Source: Prevotella sp. UBA1104 (GTDB taxonomy: Bacteria > Bacteroidota > Bacteroidia > Bacteroidales > Bacteroidaceae). Taken from it: a stretch of DNA of 5,836 nt. Position 1 is the first letter of the stretch, and each line of letters starts with the position of its first letter. Position numbers and translations under genes: made by a program. Location: positions 81,826 through 87,661 of the forward strand of contig DCBP01000010.1 of assembly GCA_002314055.1 (NCBI GenBank). The letters are read 5' to 3'. Positions 1-5,711 of this stretch are shown here, in pieces. The notes under the pieces were generated by a model. The model ran no database searches, was not told where the DNA came from, and saw only the letters and a list, made by a program, of their open reading frames with translations.

Positions 1-85
1 TTGTCTCTATTGTCGTTTATATATTTCATTTGATTTATAAATTTATTTTTGAACATTTACTTATGAATGCGATTGGGGCTTTTTG
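1..85. other. AT-rich intergenic end, no gene seen
   Basis: This short AT-rich stretch lies beyond the terminator of the protease gene. No reading frame of useful length is visible on either strand. A TATTTTTG match to the Bacteroidota -7 element occurs on the plus strand at 44-51, but its nearest upstream TTTG (29-32) is only 11 bases away instead of about 19-21. The only thing downstream of it is the minus-strand terminator, so I do not call a promoter. Confidence 0.5.
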
Positions 86-135
86 AAAAAAACAGCAATC
101 CCCGGAATGATATGGTTCATTCCGGGGACTACTGT
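86..135 (-). terminator. Intrinsic terminator of the protease gene
   Basis: Read on the minus strand, the transcript leaving the protease gene forms a long hairpin starting 26 bases past the stop codon. A 12-bp perfect GC-rich stem (99-110 with 117-128) has a six-base loop (111-116). The stem extends by seven more pairs (92-98 with 129-135, two of them G-U), giving a continuous stem of about 19 bp. It is followed directly by a run of U (plus-strand A run 86-92). Stem, loop and U tract together fit a factor-independent terminator well. The plus-strand side has only a weak T-rich run, so the activity is probably one-directional. Confidence 0.9.
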
Positions 136-161
136 ATTTTATATATACTGCAAGTAACGTT

Positions 162-2342
162 TTACTTCACTGCAATCTTAATCTTATGACTCGTCTTAGC
201 TCCACAAAGCTCAACGGCATAAATGCCCTTAGGCATGCCGGCAACAGAGAAACTTGTCGTGCTGCCAGCAGAACGACTCTCCCTTACCAAACTGCCGCTC
301 ATGTCAAACAAGCGAACGGTAATTGCCGTCTCTCCGGCAACATAAGCCTCGTAGGTGTTGTCGCCCGTCTGGCGGAACATCATGTCCTTGTCGGCATCCA
401 CGCTCTTCAGAGCCGTTGTCTTATGGTCGAGAACATATTTCAGTCCGTTGTAGGCATCAATCTTGCCGGCACCGAACTGCACAGGATACTTGGTGTTCTT
501 TACATACTCATCGCTGATAGCCGTCTCCTTGGCAATCTTCTTGATATCCTCGTTAGTAAGCGTAGGGTCAGCCTCCAGCCAGAGTGCAGCCACACCGCTC
601 ATGTAAGGAGCAGCCATGGATGTACCCATTTCTACGGACCAGTAATACGTCTTGCCGTTGTAATATACTCCCTTGGTATACGCCTCGCGCTTAGCTTTCT
701 GATAGTATGTGCTGATGGCAGACTCTACCGAGCAGCCCGGGGCTGCGATATCCGGAAGGGAAACGCCGTCGACTGTTCCCCAGCTCGTAAACGACGATAC
801 GTCGCCAAGGACATTTGTCTCTCCAAAGCTGTAAAGGGAATACGACTTGTTGTTGCTGTATTTACCCTTGTCGCGGCTGTTGTAAGAGCCCACGATGATT
901 GCCTTCGTTCCGGCTGCCATGTTGCTTACGGTTCCGTCGAAAGTAACGTCCTTGGCAGCAGTATATTCAGGAAAGCTGTAAGCTGACGGAGTGAAGCTGT
1001 CTACGAGATATGTAGCGTCGTCGGCATAGGCAACGACAGACTGTCCCTCGTCGCCGGTTACGATGTATCCGATGGTAACGTTGCTGTTCTTTCGCTGGAA
1101 TCTCTGCGAAGCAATCTGCAGATAGTAGTAGCCTCTGTCCTTCACGTTGTCGGCACTGACACGAATGGTTCCCGAGAAATACTGAGAGTAATCCGGGTCA
1201 GCTTTCTCTTCAGTAGACTGATAGTTCTTTATCGTAGGTCCGGTGATGGGGTCATACTGCTTTATTATTTTCTTCGACAGGTTATCATAGATTACGAGCG
1301 AGAATGAGAAAGGCTTCTCTGACTTGAAATATACGCTCGGCGACTCATACGAGTAGCCATAATACTGGTGTACGCAGAGGAGGTTAGCCCTAAGCTCGTC
1401 GGTTGCCGAATTGAAGGTCTTGCGCTGCACGATAGGGTTTGTTCCCTCGTTGCCCGAAGCCATACAGATTACGGCAGCCTTGTCGTCGATTACCTTGTTG
1501 ATATACTGCGACAGGTCGTCGCTGTCGTCATGCGGACCGCAGTTGTCGCCGAGCGACATGTTGATTACGAGAGGTTTGTTCTGCTCCTTGGCGTATGCCA
1601 CGAAATCCTCAATCCCCTTCATAATCTCCGTGTCATATCCTTCTATGGATGCCCCGGCAAGGTCAGCCTCCGTGGCAACGCCCGAGATGCTGTAGCTTTC
1701 GCTCTCGTAGTTTCCTCCGGCAATGCCCATCACGTGGGTTGCGTGGGTATCATCACTGCTGTCGGTGGTATATGCCGCTATCTGCTCCGGCGTGTTGTAA
1801 ACCATGTTGTTGGCAGTGTAGTATTTAAATCTCGACTTTCCGTCTTTGTCGAGGAACATCAGGTGGTTTGGCTCGAAGCCCATATCGATATCGCCGATAA
1901 TCACGCCTTTGCCTGTAAATGGTGTCTTATTTGCACCCACTCCGCTGTGCACCTCGTCAACGCCCGTCTGCTTGTTGGCTTCAGTGAGGCGGAGCTGCAC
2001 TTTTCTTCCGTAGCTCATCGACTTTACATCTGCCACGTCGTTGAGGTCCATGATGCGGCTCACCGGCAGAGACACTACGGCGAACTCTCCACGCTGAGCC
2101 TCAACATCGAAACCCTTGCCGGAGAGTTCCGCAGCATTGACGCCATCGTTCATCTTCACGAAAACTTCGATATTCTGCTGCGCCTCCATGGATTTTGCGC
2201 TTACGCCTTTATTTTGTGCTTTTGTTTCCACCTGCTCTCTCAGGTCTTGCAGACGCCAGAGGCTCTCCTGGTCGAGCTTTGACTGTGCGCTTGCCGTAAG
2301 GGCGGCAATGGCGAACAATACGGTTAAGTTTCTTTTCCTCAT
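162..2342 (-). CDS. Exported subtilisin-like (S8) serine protease with T9SS-like sorting tail
   Basis: This gene encodes a 726-residue secreted endopeptidase of the subtilase family. Residues 1-19 are a signal peptide (basic MRKR start, hydrophobic core, ASA cleavage site with Gln20 next). Residues about 55-118 look like an inhibitory I9-type propeptide. The catalytic domain then follows, with Asp153 (IDMG), His200 (HATHVMG), oxyanion Asn298 (ASGNEG) and Ser575 (GTSMAAP), so all key residues are present. Asn298 and Ser575 are separated by 276 residues, against about 65 in subtilisin BPN', so a large beta-rich insert (roughly 305-500) sits inside the fold, reminiscent of CspA/B-type subtilases with a jelly-roll insertion. 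The last 60 or so residues (VRLFDMSG, MPKGIYAVEL, basic end) match a Por/T9SS sorting tail, so the likely location is the cell surface or medium. The start ATG is directly followed by the signal peptide. No Shine-Dalgarno site is seen, as is normal in this phylum. The substrate cannot be read from sequence. Confidence 0.93.
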   Translation of the reverse strand: MRKRNLTVLFAIAALTASAQSKLDQESLWRLQDLREQVETKAQNKGVSAKSMEAQQNIEVFVKMNDGVNAAELSGKGFDVEAQRGEFAVVSLPVSRIMDLNDVADVKSMSYGRKVQLRLTEANKQTGVDEVHSGVGANKTPFTGKGVIIGDIDMGFEPNHLMFLDKDGKSRFKYYTANNMVYNTPEQIAAYTTDSSDDTHATHVMGIAGGNYESESYSISGVATEADLAGASIEGYDTEIMKGIEDFVAYAKEQNKPLVINMSLGDNCGPHDDSDDLSQYINKVIDDKAAVICMASGNEGTNPIVQRKTFNSATDELRANLLCVHQYYGYSYESPSVYFKSEKPFSFSLVIYDNLSKKIIKQYDPITGPTIKNYQSTEEKADPDYSQYFSGTIRVSADNVKDRGYYYLQIASQRFQRKNSNVTIGYIVTGDEGQSVVAYADDATYLVDSFTPSAYSFPEYTAAKDVTFDGTVSNMAAGTKAIIVGSYNSRDKGKYSNNKSYSLYSFGETNVLGDVSSFTSWGTVDGVSLPDIAAPGCSVESAISTYYQKAKREAYTKGVYYNGKTYYWSVEMGTSMAAPYMSGVAALWLEADPTLTNEDIKKIAKETAISDEYVKNTKYPVQFGAGKIDAYNGLKYVLDHKTTALKSVDADKDMMFRQTGDNTYEAYVAGETAITVRLFDMSGSLVRESRSAGSTTSFSVAGMPKGIYAVELCGAKTSHKIKIAVK

Positions 2343-2388
2343 TACTGTTTGTTTAGCTTATAAAGTAAATAAATACAATTTTATCGGG

Positions 2389-2396
2389 CAAAGTTA
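2389..2396 (-). promoter_or_regulatory. Putative Bacteroidota promoter (-7 box) for the protease gene
   Basis: On the minus strand this reads TAACTTTG, an exact match to the Bacteroidota -7 consensus TAnnTTTG. It lies 46 bases ahead of the protease start codon, implying a leader of about 40 bases that is AU-rich and ends in an A-rich stretch before ATG. No TTTG -33 box is found at 19-21 bases upstream. A seven-base A tract (plus-strand T run 2431-2437) lies further upstream, where an UP-like element could sit. The site would let the protease be transcribed separately from the two upstream genes. Start-site mapping would be needed to confirm it. Confidence 0.5.
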
Positions 2397-2423
2397 CGCT
2401 TTTATTTTCATAACGTAGCGTAA
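2394..2423. promoter_or_regulatory. Inverted repeat overlapping the protease -7 box (possible operator)
   Basis: TTACGCT (2394-2400) and AGCGTAA (2417-2423) are perfect inverted 7-mers whose centres are 23 bases apart, about two helical turns. The left half-site shares three bases with the putative -7 box, so a dimer bound here could block RNA polymerase. Arm length is short and chance cannot be excluded. Confidence 0.25.
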
Positions 2424-2494
2424 ATAACAGTTTTTTTGTCAATACGGAATACGAAATGGCATATTTCCTCTATGAAGAATAAATGTTTGCTACC

Positions 2495-2511
2495 ATTAAT
2501 ACAGTATTAAT
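2495..2511. repeat. 17-base perfect palindrome across the small gene's stop codon
   Basis: ATTAATAC (2495-2502) and GTATTAAT (2504-2511) flank a single A, forming a perfect dyad that contains the TAA stop codon (2507-2509) of the small protein gene. As RNA it would have no proper loop, and no U tract follows, so it is not a convincing terminator. It could be a protein-binding site, or a chance result of AT-rich sequence. Confidence 0.35.
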
Positions 2512-2722
2512 CATCTCCCCAGTTGTCTTTATTATTTTTCCCCCATAAGGTGGAATAATCCTTGTCCGCTTTCGTCTGTGTCTCTTCTATCACATCAAAT
2601 CTGCTGATATTCTCACCTTTCAGGCTGCCTTTATACACACTTGCCGTCATTATTCCGCTGTCGCACAGATTTTCAAGTTCTACGACCTGTGATAACGGCT
2701 TTACATATTCTTTTCTGTTCAT
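2507..2722 (-). CDS. Small hypothetical protein, Y-x-K-P N-terminal pattern, 71 aa
   Basis: This gene encodes a 71-residue hydrophilic protein of unknown function. It begins MNRKEYVKPLSQVVELENLC, and Cys20 is followed by DSG. The pattern K-x-Y-x-K-P-x(4)-V-V-x-L followed by a short C/S/G motif is one I recognise from many unnamed small Prevotella/Bacteroides proteins, often next to exported proteins; this is recall, not a search. There is no signal peptide, transmembrane segment or lipobox. The C-terminal third is rich in K, N, D and W and ends acidic (NWGDD). On the minus strand an AGGA sits 10 bases ahead of the ATG (2733-2736), a plausible Shine-Dalgarno site that supports this start. The gene lies 68 bases after the large exported protein and no promoter consensus is visible between them, so co-transcription is likely. 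A peptide precursor or a regulator are possibilities only. Confidence 0.7.
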   Translation of the reverse strand: MNRKEYVKPLSQVVELENLCDSGIMTASVYKGSLKGENISRFDVIEETQTKADKDYSTLWGKNNKDNWGDD

Positions 2723-2727
2723 ATCTC

Positions 2728-2742
2728 TATTATCCTAAATAT
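2728..2742 (-). promoter_or_regulatory. Shared leader motif, copy 1 (before the small gene)
   Basis: On the minus strand this is ATATTTAGGATAATA, identical over 15 bases to the sequence at 5163-5177 in the leader of the large exported protein. Here its end lies five bases before the small gene's ATG, and the AGGA inside it is well placed to serve as a Shine-Dalgarno site. The sequence and its position are seen directly; a regulatory or translational role is inferred. Confidence 0.4.
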
Positions 2743-2765
2743 GCAATAATCTTTATAACTCTCAT

Positions 2766-2784
2766 AACCGCAAAGCCTGCGGTT
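2766..2784 (-). other. Intercistronic hairpin without U tract
   Basis: AACCGCA (2766-2772) and TGCGGTT (2778-2784) form a 7-bp stem with a five-base loop, six bases after the stop codon of the large exported protein. No U run follows on the minus strand, so full termination is unlikely. It may slow 3' decay or give partial attenuation, setting the ratio between the large protein and the small downstream protein. Confidence 0.45.
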
Positions 2785-2790
2785 GTATAT

Positions 2791-5148
2791 TTATCTGACA
2801 ACAATTTTTTTTCCGTTTACGACATACAGTCCTTTGGCAAGTCCCGTGGTGTCATGCCCGTTGCGAATCTTCTGTCCGTTCATGTTGAACACGGCGTCGA
2901 TGCCACGTTTGAACGAACATGGAATTTCTACCGTATGGATATCCTCAATACCAGTGGTGTTGTCTTCTATACCGTCGATATATAGCGACATCGCATTTGG
3001 CTTGCCGCCTTCGACATTGTCCTTTCCGGTAAGTTCAAACCAGCAGCGAAAGGCTTTCAGTCCATATTCATACGGTGTGCCATCTTCCATATTACCACTC
3101 GGCACCTGTATCAACTTGCCCTTATACATAAAGTAGTCGCCGTTGAGGTTGTCCCTACCTTCGATGATACCATTCTCATCGTATGTCTTAGCCATCGTTC
3201 CGAGACATTCCATGTGGCCATTTCCGTCGGCTGTGAATCTTGTTTTTGACACCCAGTCGGTCTTACCGTCAGTATTCACATATTCGTTGAATTTGTCTCT
3301 GTCGAAGGTAACCATCGTAATGTCGTAGTGGTTAGCAGGAATAGTGAGCGAGAACTTGTTGTTCTCGTCAGTAGATTTCTCAAGGTTCTCACCGAGCCAC
3401 TCTGAGTTGTCATCACCCTCTGCGGTATAGAATTTCTCTACCGTATAGCTTGGCGATATAGTCTCAGTCACCGGTGGAAAGATGATATATGGCGAAAAGG
3501 CTTCAAGTGCAGTGGAATCATCATTGTCAGTTTCAATGGTAGTGAACTGCACGCTGTGGTCGGTAAGATTTGCAAGTTTTGCAATCTTCACGTTGTCGCC
3601 GAAGGTACGCTTCAGCTGTCCGGCGGTAAGGTTGACGGGCAGTATGATGGAATTCCACATATTCGGGTTAAGCGTGCGCTTTAGATGCAGTATGGAGTTC
3701 TTATACTCATCGGTGGCGAGGGTAAGATAGCTCAGATGAGTATTATCCTCATCAAGAATAAGCTCCGGGTTACGGCGTGGTCCGGCATACAGCAGCTTGA
3801 AGTTGTCTACAGCCGTTATCTCGTCGTCAGAAGGATTGTCGGTGCCTTTCTCTACATAGAATCCTATGCGTATTGTGACAGGATGTTCCTTGCTGACGGG
3901 ATTTCCGTCGGCATCGGTATCGATACACATCTGTACCTGGTTTTCATATTTTCCGTTAAAGAAAGCCTGTCCGGCGCCAGAGCCATCGTTGTTTGTTATC
4001 AGCGTGTTGGCATCAGTCTGTGTCATCAGTGCGAGAGATGATGCCGATGCCGTTTTCGTATCGGCACTGTTGTTTTTGTCAAGAGTGGCGACAAAGAGGA
4101 AGGCGAGCGGTTTTGCTCCAGTCTGCTTTGCCGCTATTGCATCGGCATTTGCGGTGGAGAAACCATTGCAGCGCAGTACATACCATCCTGCCTTGTGTAT
4201 TTTCACATCCTGGTATAACGTGAAGTTTCGTGCTCCTTTTGAGTAGCAGTAGAAATATTTGCCATAAACCTTCTGATGGGATCCACTATAATTAGTAAAA
4301 TGCCCTTTCCCACTATTACCTCTTTTATTGTAGCTGCAATACATAGAGTTGTCGCCGAAGAACAGTTTACCTTCTGCCTCTGAATTGTTTATGGTCCAAT
4401 ACTGATTATCTGTATCGTTTACCCTGAATCCTGGTGAAGAAATAAGGAATGACGCATCTAATGGTGCCGACATATTTGCCGGATTACTTAGAAACAGTTC
4501 GTAGTATTCTGCCTTGGAGAGGATTTTCCATACCTGATTTTTATAATTCGCATCAGTCGTAGAATATGCACCGGCTATATTACAGTATTTTTCGGAATTG
4601 TCTGGAAATAACGTGATGTAGCTTGTACCGTTTTTTATTCTGTATACTTTGTTAGTCTCCGTATATCCTTCGGCTTTTTCAAAGCTGAATGGTGTACTTT
4701 GGGTACCGCCAGAACCTGTATCCATATGCAGATCTCCTTTGTTTATTCCAATGTAGGTTCCTGTTCCAGACCCGTTGACTTTGTTTCTCAAGCTATAGGC
4801 TCCATCGGTTGATGTTTTCTCAAACCAAATTCCGTATGGCGTAGTGTCGATTGAGGCATGGGTGCCCCATAATCCACCGATGCTGAGAAACCTGTTGGTT
4901 GCTGCATTATAAAAACAGAAGATTTTTGAATTGTCGTCGGTAGGCATTCCTGTAGTACAGATATCTGCCGAGGGGTCAATGCCTACAAGATCGTTGATGC
5001 CTGTCAAAGAGTTCTCTGCATTGCTGTTGTCATACTTGGCACTGGCGATACTGCAATTGGCAGTAAATAATGTGCCTGCAAGTAAAATAATAGCACATAA
5101 GTTCTTACCATTCCCAGTAAGAAAACCAAATTTCGTAACCTTTCTCAT
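2791..5148 (-). CDS. Large exported modular protein with lectin-like modules and T9SS-like tail
   Basis: This gene encodes a 785-residue exported protein of a kind common in Prevotella and without an assigned name. Residues 1-37 are a long signal peptide ending in ASA before Lys38; Cys32 is preceded by TAN, a poor lipobox. Residues about 70-205 (FYNAATNRFLSIGG, WGTHASI, then VYRIKNG and QVWKIL) resemble ricin-type beta-trefoil repeats. Residues about 230-446 form a beta-rich module with AGWYVLRCNGF and a closing AVDNFKLLYAG, typical of galactose-binding-like or CBM-like sandwiches. Residues about 480-550 carry the LHLKRTL, MWNSIILPVNLTAGQL and FSPYIIFPP pattern of a Prevotella domain of unknown function. 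Residues about 735-785 (FNMNGQKI, GLAKGLYVVNGKKIVVR) are a short Por/T9SS-like tail. I see no enzymatic motif, so binding to glycan or matrix at the surface is the inferred role. The start is supported by the signal peptide directly after ATG. Confidence 0.85.
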   Translation of the reverse strand: MRKVTKFGFLTGNGKNLCAIILLAGTLFTANCSIASAKYDNSNAENSLTGINDLVGIDPSADICTTGMPTDDNSKIFCFYNAATNRFLSIGGLWGTHASIDTTPYGIWFEKTSTDGAYSLRNKVNGSGTGTYIGINKGDLHMDTGSGGTQSTPFSFEKAEGYTETNKVYRIKNGTSYITLFPDNSEKYCNIAGAYSTTDANYKNQVWKILSKAEYYELFLSNPANMSAPLDASFLISSPGFRVNDTDNQYWTINNSEAEGKLFFGDNSMYCSYNKRGNSGKGHFTNYSGSHQKVYGKYFYCYSKGARNFTLYQDVKIHKAGWYVLRCNGFSTANADAIAAKQTGAKPLAFLFVATLDKNNSADTKTASASSLALMTQTDANTLITNNDGSGAGQAFFNGKYENQVQMCIDTDADGNPVSKEHPVTIRIGFYVEKGTDNPSDDEITAVDNFKLLYAGPRRNPELILDEDNTHLSYLTLATDEYKNSILHLKRTLNPNMWNSIILPVNLTAGQLKRTFGDNVKIAKLANLTDHSVQFTTIETDNDDSTALEAFSPYIIFPPVTETISPSYTVEKFYTAEGDDNSEWLGENLEKSTDENNKFSLTIPANHYDITMVTFDRDKFNEYVNTDGKTDWVSKTRFTADGNGHMECLGTMAKTYDENGIIEGRDNLNGDYFMYKGKLIQVPSGNMEDGTPYEYGLKAFRCWFELTGKDNVEGGKPNAMSLYIDGIEDNTTGIEDIHTVEIPCSFKRGIDAVFNMNGQKIRNGHDTTGLAKGLYVVNGKKIVVR

Positions 5149-5162
5149 AAACAGTGTTATCT

Positions 5163-5177
5163 TATTATCCTAAATAT
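5163..5177 (-). promoter_or_regulatory. Shared leader motif, copy 2 (before the large exported protein)
   Basis: This is the second exact copy of ATATTTAGGATAATA on the minus strand, ending 14 bases before the ATG at 5148. Its AGGA is 19 bases from the start codon, too far for an ordinary Shine-Dalgarno site, which argues that conservation of the motif is not only about ribosome binding. It lies inside the predicted transcript leader, about 65-80 bases after the likely start site. Confidence 0.4.
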
Positions 5178-5183
5178 CTCTCT

Positions 5184-5198
5184 GCCGGATTTACCGGC
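5184..5198 (-). other. Small GC hairpin in the 5' leader
   Basis: GCCGG (5184-5188) and CCGGC (5194-5198) pair around a five-base AT loop. This is a compact hairpin in an otherwise AU-rich leader, just upstream of the shared 15-base motif. It could stabilise the leader or expose the motif. There is no U tract or anti-terminator partner that I can see. Confidence 0.35.
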
Positions 5199-5239
5199 TT
5201 AATGTTATTAATAGCCTTAAAATGTTGCGTTTATTATTA

Positions 5240-5255
5240 TTTGTCGACAAAAATA
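5240..5255 (-). promoter_or_regulatory. Putative promoter with overlapping palindrome for the large exported protein
   Basis: On the minus strand 5248-5255 reads TATTTTTG, an exact TAnnTTTG -7 match. The best upstream TTTG is 26 bases away, longer than the usual 19-21, so the -33 element is weak. The predicted leader is about 93 bases. A perfect 12-base palindrome, TTTGTCGACAAA (5240-5251), overlaps the last bases of the -7 box and the expected start site, a position suited to a repressor operator. The box match is direct; promoter and operator function are inferred. Confidence 0.45.
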
Positions 5256-5307
5256 CACAATCTTGGTTTTTCGTAATTAATCAAAAATTAAATTATAGTT
5301 AAAAAGG

Positions 5308-5343
5308 TAATGTTTTTTACATATATTAAGATAATGTTTTTTT
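5308..5343. repeat. Pair of TAATGTTTTTT direct repeats
   Basis: TAATGTTTTTT occurs at 5308-5318 and again at 5332-5342, with a period of 24 bases, in an AT-rich stretch upstream of the putative promoter of the large exported protein. The A/T tracts could bend DNA or act as distant upstream elements. They are short and low-complexity, so chance is quite possible. Confidence 0.3.
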
Positions 5344-5456
5344 CTTCGACCAAACTTGTAATCTTCACATTTCATTTACTGAAAATTATAATAAAAGTTT
5401 GATACCATCCTGTATAATCAGACTATGACTTACGTCACTATATCTATAATTTATTC

Positions 5457-5684
5457 AAGTTTCGGATTTATATCTTCCCCTCCCCCGCCTCCCCCTCCGG
5501 GGGCGGAGCAGTTTCCTTATAAGCCACATGTAGCTGCTAATACGTTTGTTGCTAACATACTATTTGTTGCTAACATATAATCTGTTCCACATTTTGTTTG
5601 CTAAAAAAAATCTAACTACAGATGTTATTGGGTAACTGCTCCGCCCCTGGAAGGCGGGGGAGGGGAAGATAAATTCGAAAGTTT
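5457..5684. repeat. Large imperfect GC-rich inverted repeat (MITE-like or structured element)
   Basis: Two arms of about 50-57 bases (5457-5513 and 5634-5684) are inverted copies around an AT-rich spacer of 120 bases. Two blocks match perfectly: ATCTTCCCCTCCCCCGCC (5472-5489) with 5653-5670, and GGGGCGGAGCAGTT (5500-5513) with 5634-5647. Between them the left arm has ten bases where the right has five. The left arm also has its own small C5/G5 hairpin (5491-5503). The GC-rich arms stand out sharply from the AT-rich surroundings. No transposase is present and no clear target duplication flanks it. It resembles the CTCCCCC/GGGGGAG intergenic repeats I associate with Prevotella and Bacteroides genomes (recall). 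A non-autonomous mobile element, or an intergenic structured repeat, are the main readings. Confidence 0.75.
5545..5577. repeat. Direct repeats TTTGTTGCTAACATA in the spacer of the inverted repeat
   Basis: TTTGTTGCTAACATA is present at 5545-5559 and 5563-5577, an exact 15-base repeat with an 18-base period. Weaker relatives flank it: GCTGCTAA at 5533-5540 and TTTGCTAA at 5597-5604. The four units form a short degenerate array in the middle of the large inverted repeat. Confidence 0.6.
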
Positions 5685-5711
5685 AGTCATTTAGCATCGG
5701 TGTTTCTATGC

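Noticed and set aside
186..986. Plus-strand open frame of 266 codons opposite the 3' half of the protease gene
   Set aside because: It is antisense to the S8 catalytic Ser region and the sorting tail. The predicted product is a non-descript Arg/His/Cys-rich string typical of shadow frames.
1368..2282. Plus-strand open frame of 304 codons opposite the protease gene
   Set aside because: It lies wholly antisense to the protease, whose catalytic motifs and signal peptide are clear. Its translation shows no recognisable domain, and no promoter or ribosome site is seen before it.
2394..2437. TTACGCT/AGCGTAA hairpin followed by a T7 run as a plus-strand terminator
   Set aside because: The loop would be 16 bases, the stem is only 7 bp and separated from the T run by seven bases, and no plus-strand gene ends here.
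162..2722. Lanthipeptide or other RiPP cluster (small peptide plus subtilisin-like protease)
   Set aside because: No modifying enzyme or transporter is visible, and the protease has its own signal peptide, propeptide and T9SS-like tail, so it works outside the cell. It is kept only as a weak idea under the small-protein finding.
2641..4246. Several plus-strand open frames of 60-126 codons opposite the large exported protein
   Set aside because: They overlap each other and the strongly supported minus-strand gene, and have no domain or start context of their own.
4788..4979. Minus-strand 63-codon frame inside the large exported protein gene
   Set aside because: It is out of frame within the ricin-like module of the larger gene, with no independent evidence.
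5421..5690. ATGACT (5425-5430) and AGTCAT (5685-5690) as outer ends or target duplications of the inverted repeat
   Set aside because: They are inverted rather than direct, lie at unequal distances from the two arms (about 27 against 3 bases), and are only six bases long.
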